Assembly: GCA_002898135.1 (NCBI GenBank)
Contig: BDTQ01000120.1
Coordinates: 1 to 5,764, forward strand
Reading direction: 5' to 3'
From: a bacterium BMS3Bbin07
Lineage (GTDB): Bacteria; Nitrospirota; Thermodesulfovibrionia; Thermodesulfovibrionales; JdFR-85
Length of the DNA: 5,764 bases
A model generated the notes under the pieces. The model was not told where the DNA came from, searched no databases, and saw only the letters and a program-made list of their open reading frames with translations. The position numbers were made by a program, and so were the translations under genes. Every line of letters begins with the position of its first letter. Position 1 is the first letter of the stretch. This document shows positions 1 through 5,764 of this stretch, piece after piece.

Positions 1-316
1 CTATATTTAACCGTCTTGCCTCATTGAGTTGTATCTTCGTATCAATGAGCATATCAAGAAAGTCCTTTTCATACCTCTTGAGTTGCTCTTTTTTTTCTTC
101 GGGAGATAGCCCTGCAAGTTTGCCCGAGAGTTCGAATTCCATGGTCTTGTATAACTCGCTCCATGTAATCACGTCTCTGTCCACGACCGCCACGACCCTG
201 TCAAGGAGTATGCTTGCAGAAGCAGATGCTGCAAAGAGCATCAGAATTATTAATCCTGTAATGAGGTGGAGAAACCTTACCTTGGCCACTTTTCCGTATT
301 CTATTAATTTTGTCAT
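1..316 (-). CDS. SurA-like exported chaperone, N-terminal part (gene runs off the left edge)
   Basis: An open frame begins with ATG at 316-314 and stays open for 105 codons to the window edge, so the C-terminus is missing. Residues 1-15 are basic. Residues 16-34 are hydrophobic and end in an Ala/Ser-rich stretch (AASASAS), which looks like a Sec signal peptide cleaved near residue 34. The mature start reads ILLDRVVAVVDRDVITWSEL, and later FLDMLIDTKIQLNEARRLNI; these are the hallmarks of the SurA N-terminal chaperone domain. Family members act in the periplasm on unfolded outer-membrane proteins. Whether a PpiC rotamase domain follows cannot be seen; some relatives lack it. The start lies 6 bases after the stop of the preceding gene (323-748), with no clear Shine-Dalgarno, which suggests translational coupling in one transcript. 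The assignment to SurA_N is firm, the exact family member is not. Confidence 0.82.
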   Translation of the reverse strand, partial: MTKLIEYGKVAKVRFLHLITGLIILMLFAASASASILLDRVVAVVDRDVITWSELYKTMEFELSGKLAGLSPEEKKEQLKRYEKDFLDMLIDTKIQLNEARRLNI

Positions 317-322
317 TATTTT

Positions 323-748
323 TTACATAAGGGTGATATCATCAATCGCTGTACCAACAACAAAAATCTTTATATTGTTGCACCCTTCATCAACAGGGAT
401 AAGAAAGAACCCTGTTTTGTCTTTATCGGATTTTGAGAGAAAATAACCCTTTTGCCAGGGAAGCTCCCCTTCAAGATAACCAAGGAGACTCTCTTTGTCT
501 TTAAATCTGACATAAACCTTCCTACCTTTTTCACTCGAGATGCCGTAGCGTTTAATCTCTCTGTAGGAAGGGTTGCCCTCAAAAGACCTTACAAAGAAAA
601 TAGCCTTAAGCAGGTCAATCCTGACAGTTGAGATGTTGCCGGAAGGGTGTTCTTCAATACTAAACTCTTTGGCAATCTCTGAGAAATCCCTGAGACTGCC
701 TTTAATTGTTGAACCATCCTGAAAACGTAACACTACTTTTTCTGACAT
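323..748 (-). CDS. Uncharacterised 141-residue protein with two similar halves
   Basis: I cannot assign a function. It is a complete ORF with no signal peptide or membrane segment, so probably cytoplasmic. Two segments look like copies of one module: residues 4-33, starting KVVLRFQDGSTIKGSL, and residues 77-106, starting KVYVRFKDKESLLGYL. Both share KVxxRFxDxxxxxGxL followed by a polar stretch and an aromatic residue. Each copy leads to a hydrophobic strand: LLKAIFFVRSFEGN (residues 46-59) and GFFLIPVDEGCNNIKIFVV (113-131). This strand-rich pattern suggests a small beta-barrel (SH3- or Sm-like) duplicated in tandem; that is inference. From memory it resembles a conserved domain annotated as DUF6982 in related phyla, with low certainty on the number. 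No good Shine-Dalgarno precedes the ATG, and no in-frame upstream ATG is available. It sits 6 bases upstream of the SurA-like gene and about 97 bases downstream of hypE. Confidence 0.8.
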   Translation of the reverse strand: MSEKVVLRFQDGSTIKGSLRDFSEIAKEFSIEEHPSGNISTVRIDLLKAIFFVRSFEGNPSYREIKRYGISSEKGRKVYVRFKDKESLLGYLEGELPWQKGYFLSKSDKDKTGFFLIPVDEGCNNIKIFVVGTAIDDITLM

Positions 749-847
749 TGGTTTGTATTGTGCAAGCTTAAGCTGCCATGTACGGCTTTTAAATCCCCCC
801 GTTTGTTGAAGAAGGTGCCTGTTGAATTTTAGATACCCTCCTGCTCT

Positions 848-1894
848 TTAACATATGCGTGGTAGCAGCTCTCCGTGGAGCATGTCTACAATCCTGGTTC
901 CACCTATCAGGGTTTTAAGCAGGACCGTTCTCTCAGGTCCTCCTGTTACCCTTCCGATTACTGCTGAGTTTTTGCCAAGAGGGTGTCCCTTCATTGCATT
1001 TAATAAAGATTTTGCCACATTTTTGCCTGCAAAAGCAACAAGCACTCCCTCGTTTGCCACATACAGGGGGTCTATTCCCAGCAACTCACAGGCACCCCTG
1101 ACCTGTGCGGTCAGAGGAATTCTCTCTTCATCAATCTCTATACACGCACCTGCCTCAAGGGCTATCTCCTTAAGGGTTGTTGCAATCCCACCGCGGGTGG
1201 GGTCCCTCATGGCATGAATTTCGGGGGTGTGTGAAAGCATGATATCCACTAATCCGTTTAAGGCTGCCGTATCACTCAGAACAGGCGGGTCAAAGGTGAG
1301 ACCGTTACGTTCAGCCATAACAGCCACACCGTGATTGCCGATGGGGCCGCTCAGAATTACTACATCGCCGGATATGACATTTTTAGGCGAGAGGCTGATT
1401 CCTTTACGTACCAAACCGATACCAGAGGTGTTGATGAATACTCCGTCACCTTTTCCTTTGTTAACCACCTTTGTGTCTCCGGTGACAATCCTGACACCTG
1501 CTGCCTCTGCCGCCTTTTTTACAGAGCCAAGTATGCCCATGAGTGCATCCATGGGAAGGCCTTCCTCAATGATCAGGCTCAGGGACAGACAGAGTGTGGA
1601 GGCCCCTGCCATGGAGATGTCATTTATGGTGCCGTTGACAGACAGGGAGCCAATGTCTCCGCCCGGGAAGAAGAGAGGTGAAACAACGTAGCTGTCAGTA
1701 GTAAAAACGAGCCTTCCGTTCATTGTTTCCGTATTAGAGTCTTTTATCCTGAACGGGACTACTGCCGAGTCGTTGAAGTCTTCTATCCCTATGAGCGGAC
1801 CAAGCACATCCCTTATAAGTGAATGCATTGCCTTGCCACCACTGCCATGGGCCAGGAGAATCTTTTCATTGCCATCGTTCCGGTCAACAGTCAT
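848..1894 (-). CDS. hypE: Hydrogenase maturation protein HypE (carbamoyl dehydratase)
   Basis: HypE takes the carbamoyl group that HypF places on its C-terminal cysteine and dehydrates it with ATP to a thiocyanate, the source of the CN ligands of the [NiFe] hydrogenase active site. The 348-residue product has the family length and order. An N-terminal glycine-rich segment ILLAHGSGGKAMHSLI lies at residues 12-27. The AIRS-type ATP-binding core contains NDSAV (41-45), FTTDSYVVSPLFFPGGDIG (64-82) and NGTINDISMAGA (87-98). DPTRGGIATTLKEIA lies at 231-245, and the diagnostic terminal LPRIC ends exactly on Cys348, the catalytic thiol, so the protein looks fully functional. The start at ATG 1894 has a purine-rich AAGGGGG about 13 bases upstream. 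No hypA, B, C, D or F is in view; the upstream neighbour on the same strand is copA, 73 bases away. Confidence 0.97.
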   Translation of the reverse strand: MTVDRNDGNEKILLAHGSGGKAMHSLIRDVLGPLIGIEDFNDSAVVPFRIKDSNTETMNGRLVFTTDSYVVSPLFFPGGDIGSLSVNGTINDISMAGASTLCLSLSLIIEEGLPMDALMGILGSVKKAAEAAGVRIVTGDTKVVNKGKGDGVFINTSGIGLVRKGISLSPKNVISGDVVILSGPIGNHGVAVMAERNGLTFDPPVLSDTAALNGLVDIMLSHTPEIHAMRDPTRGGIATTLKEIALEAGACIEIDEERIPLTAQVRGACELLGIDPLYVANEGVLVAFAGKNVAKSLLNAMKGHPLGKNSAVIGRVTGGPERTVLLKTLIGGTRIVDMLHGELLPRIC

Positions 1895-1932
1895 AATTTT
1901 TGTTTTTCCCCCTTATCAATTGTAACAGTAGT

Positions 1933-1949
1933 GGCGAGGTTACCTCGCC
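1933..1949. repeat. Perfect 17-base inverted repeat between copA and hypE
   Basis: GGCGAGGT at 1933-1940 is the exact reverse complement of ACCTCGCC at 1942-1949, with one central base. In RNA this would be a short GC-rich stem with a small loop. In the direction of transcription of copA and hypE (minus) it is not followed by a T-run, so it is a poor intrinsic terminator. On the plus strand it is followed by TTCCTTTT, but no plus-strand gene ends here. It could be an mRNA-stabilising or processing hairpin between the two genes, or a copy of a dispersed palindromic repeat. Confidence 0.6.
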
Positions 1950-1967
1950 TTCCTTTTAGTCGTTTTT

Positions 1968-4370
1968 TCAGAGTCTCTTGTTTCTCAGCCTCAGGGAATT
2001 GGTTACAACAGAGACTGAGCTGAAGGCCATGGCGGCAGAGGCAAACACAGGGTTCAGCAGCGGTCCTCCAAAGGGATAAAGAATCCCCGCAGCAATCGGA
2101 ATTCCAACAACGTTGTAGAAAAATGCCCAGAAGAGGTTCTGTTTTATTGTCCTAAGGGTGAGTTTGCTCAGCTTGATGGCTTCAACCACGCTTCTGAGGT
2201 CTCCCTTTATAAGTGTTATGTCTGATGCCTCCATGGCAATGTCAGTGCCTGTTCCAATTGCTATTCCCACATGTGCCTCTGCAAGTGCAGGTGCATCATT
2301 AATTCCGTCACCTACCATGGCGACTATCTTTTTCTCGTCTTTCAGTTTTTTCACAGCCTCAACCTTTCCTTCCGGTAAAACCCCTGCAAAAAATCTGTCA
2401 ATTCCAACCATCTCGGCAATGCGGGCAGCTGTCCGTTCATTGTCTCCTGTCAGCATGACAACCTCAATCCCCATTTTTTTCAGTTCTGAAATGGCCTCAA
2501 CCGAACCCTCCTTTATTGAATCAGCTATCCCAAAAACACCTTTCACCTCATTATTGACTGATACAAGAACTGCTGTCTTACCCTCTGATGAGAGTCTTTC
2601 AACCATGCCTGAGACTCCCGTCAGATCAATGCCTTCTTTTTCAAGCAGAGAGGGGTTGCCGATAAAAATGTTGTCAGTACCAATCCTTGCACGTATTCCA
2701 CCCCCGGGTATTGCCTCAAACTTTTCAGGTTCCCTTAAATCAAGTCCGAGTTCTTTGGCTTTCCTGACAATGGCTTCAGCAAGAGGGTGTTCCGAGACCT
2801 TTTCGGCCGACGCAGATAGCTGCAGGACAGAGTTTTTATCAGAGCTGTCTGTACATATTATATCAGTCAGTTCAGGTTCTCCTTTTGTTATGGTGCCTGT
2901 TTTGTCCAGGACAATGGTCTGTATCCTGTGCGCTGTCTCAAGTGCCTCTGCATTCCTGATGAGGATACCCTTTTCTGCGCCTTTTCCTGTTCCCACCATT
3001 ATCGCCGTAGGCGTAGCAAGCCCAAGGGCACAGGGGCAGGCAATAATCAGAACAGCGATAAAATTCATCAAGGCCCTTGTAAATGACGGCTCCGGCCCAA
3101 AGAAATACCATATTACAAAAGTGATGGTTGCTGTTATGATTACAACGGGTACAAATATGGAGGCAATCCTGTCAGCAAGCCTCTGTATGGGTGCCTTGCT
3201 TCCCTGTGCCTCCTCTACCAGAAGGATTACTTGGGCCAGAGCTGTTTCCCTGCCGATCCTGGTTGCCTTTAATTTAAAACTGCCGACCTTGTTAATAGTT
3301 CCACCAAAGACCGTATCACCTGCAGCCTTTTCAACGGGGAGGCTTTCGCCTGTCAGCATGGATTCATCAACTGAGGAATAACCGTCTGTCACAATTCCGT
3401 CCACAGGTATCCTTTCTCCTGGCCGTACAATAACCGTATCACCAGCCACCACCTCTTCTATGGGTATTTCAGCCTCTCTTCCGTTACGCTCCACCCTTGC
3501 TGTCTTTGCCTGAAGTCCGATGAGTTTCCTTATGGCCTCGGATGTCCTCCCCTTGGCCCTTGCCTCAAGAAGACGCCCCAGGAGTATGAGGGTGATTATT
3601 ATTGACGAGGTATCAAAATAAATGTGGGCCTTCAACCCGCCGCTTTCAAATACGCCGGGGAAGAAAGTTGCTGTAACGCTATAGAGGTAAGCTGCAGATG
3701 TGCCCATAGCAATGAGGGTGTTCATGTTTGTTGAGAGATGCTTGGTAGCTACCCAGGCACCTTTGTAAAACCGGATGCCTGCCCAGAACTGGACTACAGT
3801 GGCAAGAAGGAAGAGGGTATGCCAGCTTGACAGGAGGGGTATGCTCGTAAAGCTTCCAAGGAGAATCAGTGCTGAAATAACGGCACTGACCCTGAACCTC
3901 AACAGAAGGTTTCCGTATTCCCTCTCCCTGCTCTCCTTTTCCCTGTCTGTGAACTCTTCTGTTATTGCCTCTGCTTCATATCCCTCTGCCTTTACCGCCT
4001 TTTTGAAATCCTCAAACCCGGTGAGCGTTGGAATATACTCAACCACCGCCTTTTCAGATGCGAGGTTGATATTGACACTTACCACACCGTAGAGTTTCTT
4101 TAAGGCACGCTCAACTGCTGCCACACATGCAGCGCATGTCATTCCCTTGATTGCGAATTCCAGCCTGGAAGTTGCCACATCGTATCCTTCTGCCTTAACA
4201 GCCTGAATCAGACGTTCAACCGGAATGTAATCGCTTGCGGTAAGTGATGCCTTTTCAGAGGCAAAGTTCACTGTCACATCCGTGACCCCTTCGATTTTAC
4301 TCAGAGCCCTCTCCACCGCCTTTACACAGGAGGCACAGGTCATTCCCTTTACAGGTAAGGTTATTCTCAT
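1968..4370 (-). CDS. copA: Cu+-exporting P1B-type ATPase with two heavy-metal-binding domains
   Basis: An inner-membrane pump that uses ATP to expel Cu(I) from the cytoplasm. The 800 residues are complete and collinear with the family. Two HMA domains carry GMTCASC (residues 9-15) and GMTCAAC (76-82). Two pairs of membrane helices follow (about 158-201 and 215-268). Then come the actuator motif TGES (340-343), the membrane metal site CPC (445-447), the phosphorylated Asp489 in [15 protein letters not shown] (526-533, nucleotide binding), TGDN (641-644) and GDGINDAP (687-694). The last helices hold YN (752-753) and MAFSS (781-785), which together with CPC mark the Cu+-specific P1B-1 subgroup. 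The start ATG at 4370 follows AAGG 8 bases upstream. It is divergent from a ferredoxin gene and 73 bases upstream of hypE on the same strand. No copper chaperone, CsoR, CueR or CopY gene is in the window, and I found no clear copper-regulator operator upstream. Confidence 0.97.
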   Translation of the reverse strand: MRITLPVKGMTCASCVKAVERALSKIEGVTDVTVNFASEKASLTASDYIPVERLIQAVKAEGYDVATSRLEFAIKGMTCAACVAAVERALKKLYGVVSVNINLASEKAVVEYIPTLTGFEDFKKAVKAEGYEAEAITEEFTDREKESREREYGNLLLRFRVSAVISALILLGSFTSIPLLSSWHTLFLLATVVQFWAGIRFYKGAWVATKHLSTNMNTLIAMGTSAAYLYSVTATFFPGVFESGGLKAHIYFDTSSIIITLILLGRLLEARAKGRTSEAIRKLIGLQAKTARVERNGREAEIPIEEVVAGDTVIVRPGERIPVDGIVTDGYSSVDESMLTGESLPVEKAAGDTVFGGTINKVGSFKLKATRIGRETALAQVILLVEEAQGSKAPIQRLADRIASIFVPVVIITATITFVIWYFFGPEPSFTRALMNFIAVLIIACPCALGLATPTAIMVGTGKGAEKGILIRNAEALETAHRIQTIVLDKTGTITKGEPELTDIICTDSSDKNSVLQLSASAEKVSEHPLAEAIVRKAKELGLDLREPEKFEAIPGGGIRARIGTDNIFIGNPSLLEKEGIDLTGVSGMVERLSSEGKTAVLVSVNNEVKGVFGIADSIKEGSVEAISELKKMGIEVVMLTGDNERTAARIAEMVGIDRFFAGVLPEGKVEAVKKLKDEKKIVAMVGDGINDAPALAEAHVGIAIGTGTDIAMEASDITLIKGDLRSVVEAIKLSKLTLRTIKQNLFWAFFYNVVGIPIAAGILYPFGGPLLNPVFASAAMAFSSVSVVTNSLRLRNKRL

Positions 4371-4421
4371 TCAGGATGCCTTATGGATTTTTTATCTTTC
4401 ATTTAATTTGTTATTTGAAAT

Positions 4422-4738
<317 letters not shown>

Positions 4739-4746
4739 AGAAAGGC

Positions 4747-4773
4747 GGGGAGGGCATTTATCCCTCCCCCTTT
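4747..4773. terminator. Shared hairpin terminator between convergent genes
   Basis: GGGGAGGG at 4747-4754 pairs perfectly with CCCTCCCC at 4762-4769 around a 7-base loop. It starts 9 bases after the ferredoxin stop, and the tail CTTTCC plus a T-rich stretch follows on the plus strand. On the minus strand, where the gene ending at 4789 terminates, the tail is GCCTTTCTCT. Neither tail is a pure U-run, but the position between two convergent genes fits a bidirectional intrinsic terminator. Confidence 0.75.
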
Positions 4774-4788
4774 CCTGATATTCTGTTT

Positions 4789-5217
4789 TTATGCCTTTTT
4801 AGAACGTTTTCCGGAAACGGCCCTTCCAGCAGGTTTTTTAGAAGTTATTTTTTTTGCAGCCTTTTTGGCGGTCTTTTTCCCCGGCTTGGCTCTCCTCGTC
4901 ACTTTTTTTGGTATTCCGGCTTCAAGCTTTTCGATCTGACCCTCTATCTTCCTGATCTTTTCGACTATAGCGGTAATTTTTTCATTGGTCATGGGGTTTC
5001 TTCTCTTGTCGGATGCAACTTCGTAAACCCTTCCGCCAAGGTCTGTCAGGAGAACCTGAATCTTCTGCTTCAGTTCGAAAACCTTTACCTTGTTCTTAAC
5101 GTCGTCAGACAAGGTTCCAGCCCTTTTCCTGATAACGGTTGTTCCTTCCTTGAATGCGTGTAATCCCTCATCAAAGCCTTTCTTGATGTCTTTTCTCAGC
5201 TTATCCCAAAAAGCCAT
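4789..5217 (-). CDS. Small coiled-coil protein with histone-H1-like Lys/Ala-rich tail
   Basis: A 142-residue protein of unknown function with no signal peptide. Residues 1-25 (starting MAFWDKLRKDIKKGFDEGLH) form a likely amphipathic helix. Residues 36-67 and 78-100 are helical with coiled-coil character, around VFELKQKIQVLLTDLGGRVYEV and ITAIVEKIRKIEGQIEKLE. The last 39 residues contain 18 Lys/Arg and no acidic residue, with KKTAKKAAKK as core, resembling the DNA-binding tails of bacterial H1-like proteins and some HU variants. The tail suggests nucleic-acid or membrane-surface binding; the helical body recalls small proteins that sit at membranes or carry a zinc ribbon in other bacteria. Both readings are inference. 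AAGGAGG lies 4 bases before the ATG, and a strong promoter lies upstream. It is divergent from the ATP synthase gene and converges on the ferredoxin gene. Confidence 0.85.
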   Translation of the reverse strand: MAFWDKLRKDIKKGFDEGLHAFKEGTTVIRKRAGTLSDDVKNKVKVFELKQKIQVLLTDLGGRVYEVASDKRRNPMTNEKITAIVEKIRKIEGQIEKLEAGIPKKVTRRAKPGKKTAKKAAKKITSKKPAGRAVSGKRSKKA

Positions 5218-5255
5218 AAGTCCTCCTTACCATATTTTTTTAAAATCAAACCCTA

Positions 5256-5291
5256 ATTATAGCATTATAGCATATTGCAAGAGCAGGTCAA
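5256..5291 (-). promoter_or_regulatory. Strong extended -10 promoter for the H1-tailed protein
   Basis: On the minus strand TTGACC (5291-5286) is followed after 16 bases by TATAAT (5269-5264), which is preceded by TG one base away (TGCTATAAT), an extended -10 element. A second TATAAT follows directly at 5261-5256 as part of a short tandem repeat (GCTATAAT). Transcription would begin near 5257, giving a leader of about 40 bases with the Shine-Dalgarno AAGGAGG at 5228-5222. The match to consensus suggests high expression. Confidence 0.7.
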
Positions 5292-5336
5292 TTTAAAAAA
5301 CTTTTGATTCTATAAGAATTTTTTTTCTGCACATTC

Positions 5337-5364
5337 TTGACAAAGGACAAATATCTGTGATAAA
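5337..5364 (+). promoter_or_regulatory. Candidate promoter P1 for the ATP synthase operon
   Basis: A perfect TTGACA at 5337-5342 is followed after 16 bases by GATAAA at 5359-5364, preceded by TG as TGTGATAAA. A start near 5371 would give a leader of about 45 bases to the ATG at 5416. The -10 matches consensus at four of six positions, offset by the perfect -35 and the TG extension. Confidence 0.5.
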
Positions 5365-5371
5365 GTTCACC
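5356..5371 (+). promoter_or_regulatory. CRP/FNR-like dyad upstream of the ATP synthase gene
   Basis: TGTGA at 5356-5360, six bases, then TCACC at 5367-5371 matches the CRP-type consensus TGTGA-N6-TCACA at nine of ten positions. It overlaps the -10 of the promoter at 5337-5364. It is also centred about 38-40 bases upstream of a start expected from a second candidate pair, TTCACC (5366-5371) and TATAAA (5389-5394) with 17 bases between. A bound regulator could therefore repress one promoter and activate the other. No regulator gene is in view. Confidence 0.4.
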
Positions 5372-5394
5372 ACGATTTCACATAACTATATAAA
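5366..5394 (+). promoter_or_regulatory. Candidate promoter P2 for the ATP synthase operon
   Basis: TTCACC at 5366-5371 and TATAAA at 5389-5394 are 17 bases apart, which would start transcription near 5401, only about 15 bases before the ATG but still upstream of or at the Shine-Dalgarno GGAG (5407-5410). The weak -35 would suit an activator bound at 5356-5371. This is a weaker call than the TTGACA promoter just upstream. Confidence 0.3.
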
Positions 5395-5415
5395 ACTTAA
5401 ACCCCTGGAGAGAAG

Positions 5416-5764
5416 ATGCTTGAATTAAACAAATGGTTTTTTGTCCAGTTAGCCAATTTTCTTGTTTTGCTGTTTCTGCTTAATATCCTGCTTTTCAGAC
5501 CACTCCTCAATCTCTTTAAAGAGCGAAAGGAAAACATAGACGGTGCCATTGAGGAGGCGAAGAGGCTTAACGAAAAGAAGGATGAGGAATTAGCCAGGTT
5601 TAATAAGGAACTATCTGATGCAAGAGAGAAGGCAAAAGATTTCTATAACTCACTGAGGCAGGAAGGTCTCCTGAAACAGAAAGAGATGATTGCACAGGCC
5701 CAGGAGGAAGCCCTGAAGGAGATAGAGGCGGCTCAGGCCGAGATAAGAAGGGAGACTGGAAAAG
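5416..5764 (+). CDS. atpF: ATP synthase Fo subunit b (or b-prime), N-terminal part
   Basis: The first 116 residues are seen and the gene continues past the right edge. One membrane helix (about residues 7-27, WFFVQLANFLVLLFLLN) is followed by the conserved FRPLLNLFKERKENI (27-41) and then a long charged helix with heptad-like Glu/Lys/Ala pattern (42-116). This is the architecture of the peripheral stalk b subunit, which holds F1 to subunit a in the membrane. GGAG at 5407-5410 lies 5 bases before the ATG. Because it follows a 198-base promoter region, it is likely the first gene of an operon. In several phyla with two b-type genes the order is b-prime, b, delta, alpha, gamma, beta, epsilon, with subunits a and c encoded elsewhere. 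The short N-terminus fits the first of such a pair, but the next gene cannot be seen. Confidence 0.9.
   Translation, partial: MLELNKWFFVQLANFLVLLFLLNILLFRPLLNLFKERKENIDGAIEEAKRLNEKKDEELARFNKELSDAREKAKDFYNSLRQEGLLKQKEMIAQAQEEALKEIEAAQAEIRRETGK

Noticed and set aside
24..446. Plus-strand open frame of 140 codons at the left edge
   Set aside because: It is antisense to the SurA-like gene and the end of the duplicated-half gene. It has no ribosome site and its product is Ser/Ile-rich without motifs.
749..847. Terminator after hypE
   Set aside because: The only partial complementarities are three- to four-base, with no following T-run on the minus strand.
1331..1691. Two overlapping plus-strand frames opposite hypE
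   Set aside because: Both are antisense to a hypE whose reading frame is intact to its terminal cysteine, and neither has a ribosome site or recognisable motifs.
1933..1967. Intrinsic terminator for copA
   Set aside because: The hairpin lacks a T-run on the minus strand where copA is transcribed; the T-rich stretch lies on the wrong side.
2158..3381. Long open frame of 407 codons on the plus strand inside copA
   Set aside because: It is antisense to a complete copA with every catalytic motif. Its translation is Ser/Ala/Pro/Thr-rich with no recognisable domain, as expected for a shadow frame.

Overview
The window reads as chromosomal DNA from a Gram-negative anaerobic or microaerophilic bacterium with moderate GC content. 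Three things point that way: a signal-peptide-bearing SurA-type periplasmic chaperone, a HypE maturase (so a [NiFe] hydrogenase elsewhere in the genome), and a small Desulfovibrio-like ferredoxin. A Nitrospirota or Desulfobacterota lineage fits best, but this is an inference from gene content and protein style. No rRNA, tRNA, CRISPR array, insertion sequence or phage gene was seen.

Layout. Positions 1-4370 are a run of four genes on the minus strand, read from right to left. They are copA (two-HMA Cu+ P1B-type ATPase, 4370-1968), hypE (1894-848), an uncharacterised 141-residue protein built of two similar halves (748-323), and the N-terminal 105 residues of a SurA-like exported chaperone (316 and beyond the left edge). 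Gaps in this run are 73, 97-99 and 6 bases, so the last two genes are almost certainly co-transcribed and the whole run may be. On the plus strand, divergent from copA across a 179-base AT-rich intergenic region, lies a 62-residue ferredoxin gene (4550-4738). It has a strong ribosome binding site and a perfect 15-base inverted repeat in its leader. A GC-rich hairpin follows it and is shared with the convergent minus-strand gene at 5217-4789. That gene encodes a small amphipathic/coiled-coil protein with a histone-H1-like Lys/Ala tail. A 198-base intergenic region with strong promoter elements in both directions separates it from the start of an ATP synthase b-type subunit gene (5416 to the right edge), probably the first gene of an atp operon.

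How the genes relate. The genes are mostly housekeeping or metal and energy functions: copper efflux, hydrogenase cofactor CN-ligand synthesis, electron transfer, outer-membrane protein biogenesis and the F1Fo ATPase. I see no coherent new multi-gene system. The points most worth a second look are the duplicated-half protein tied to the SurA-like gene, hypE standing next to copA with no other hyp gene in view, the ferredoxin's two extra cysteines with its leader hairpin, a CRP/FNR-like dyad in the atp promoter region, and the H1-tailed protein beside the atp operon.
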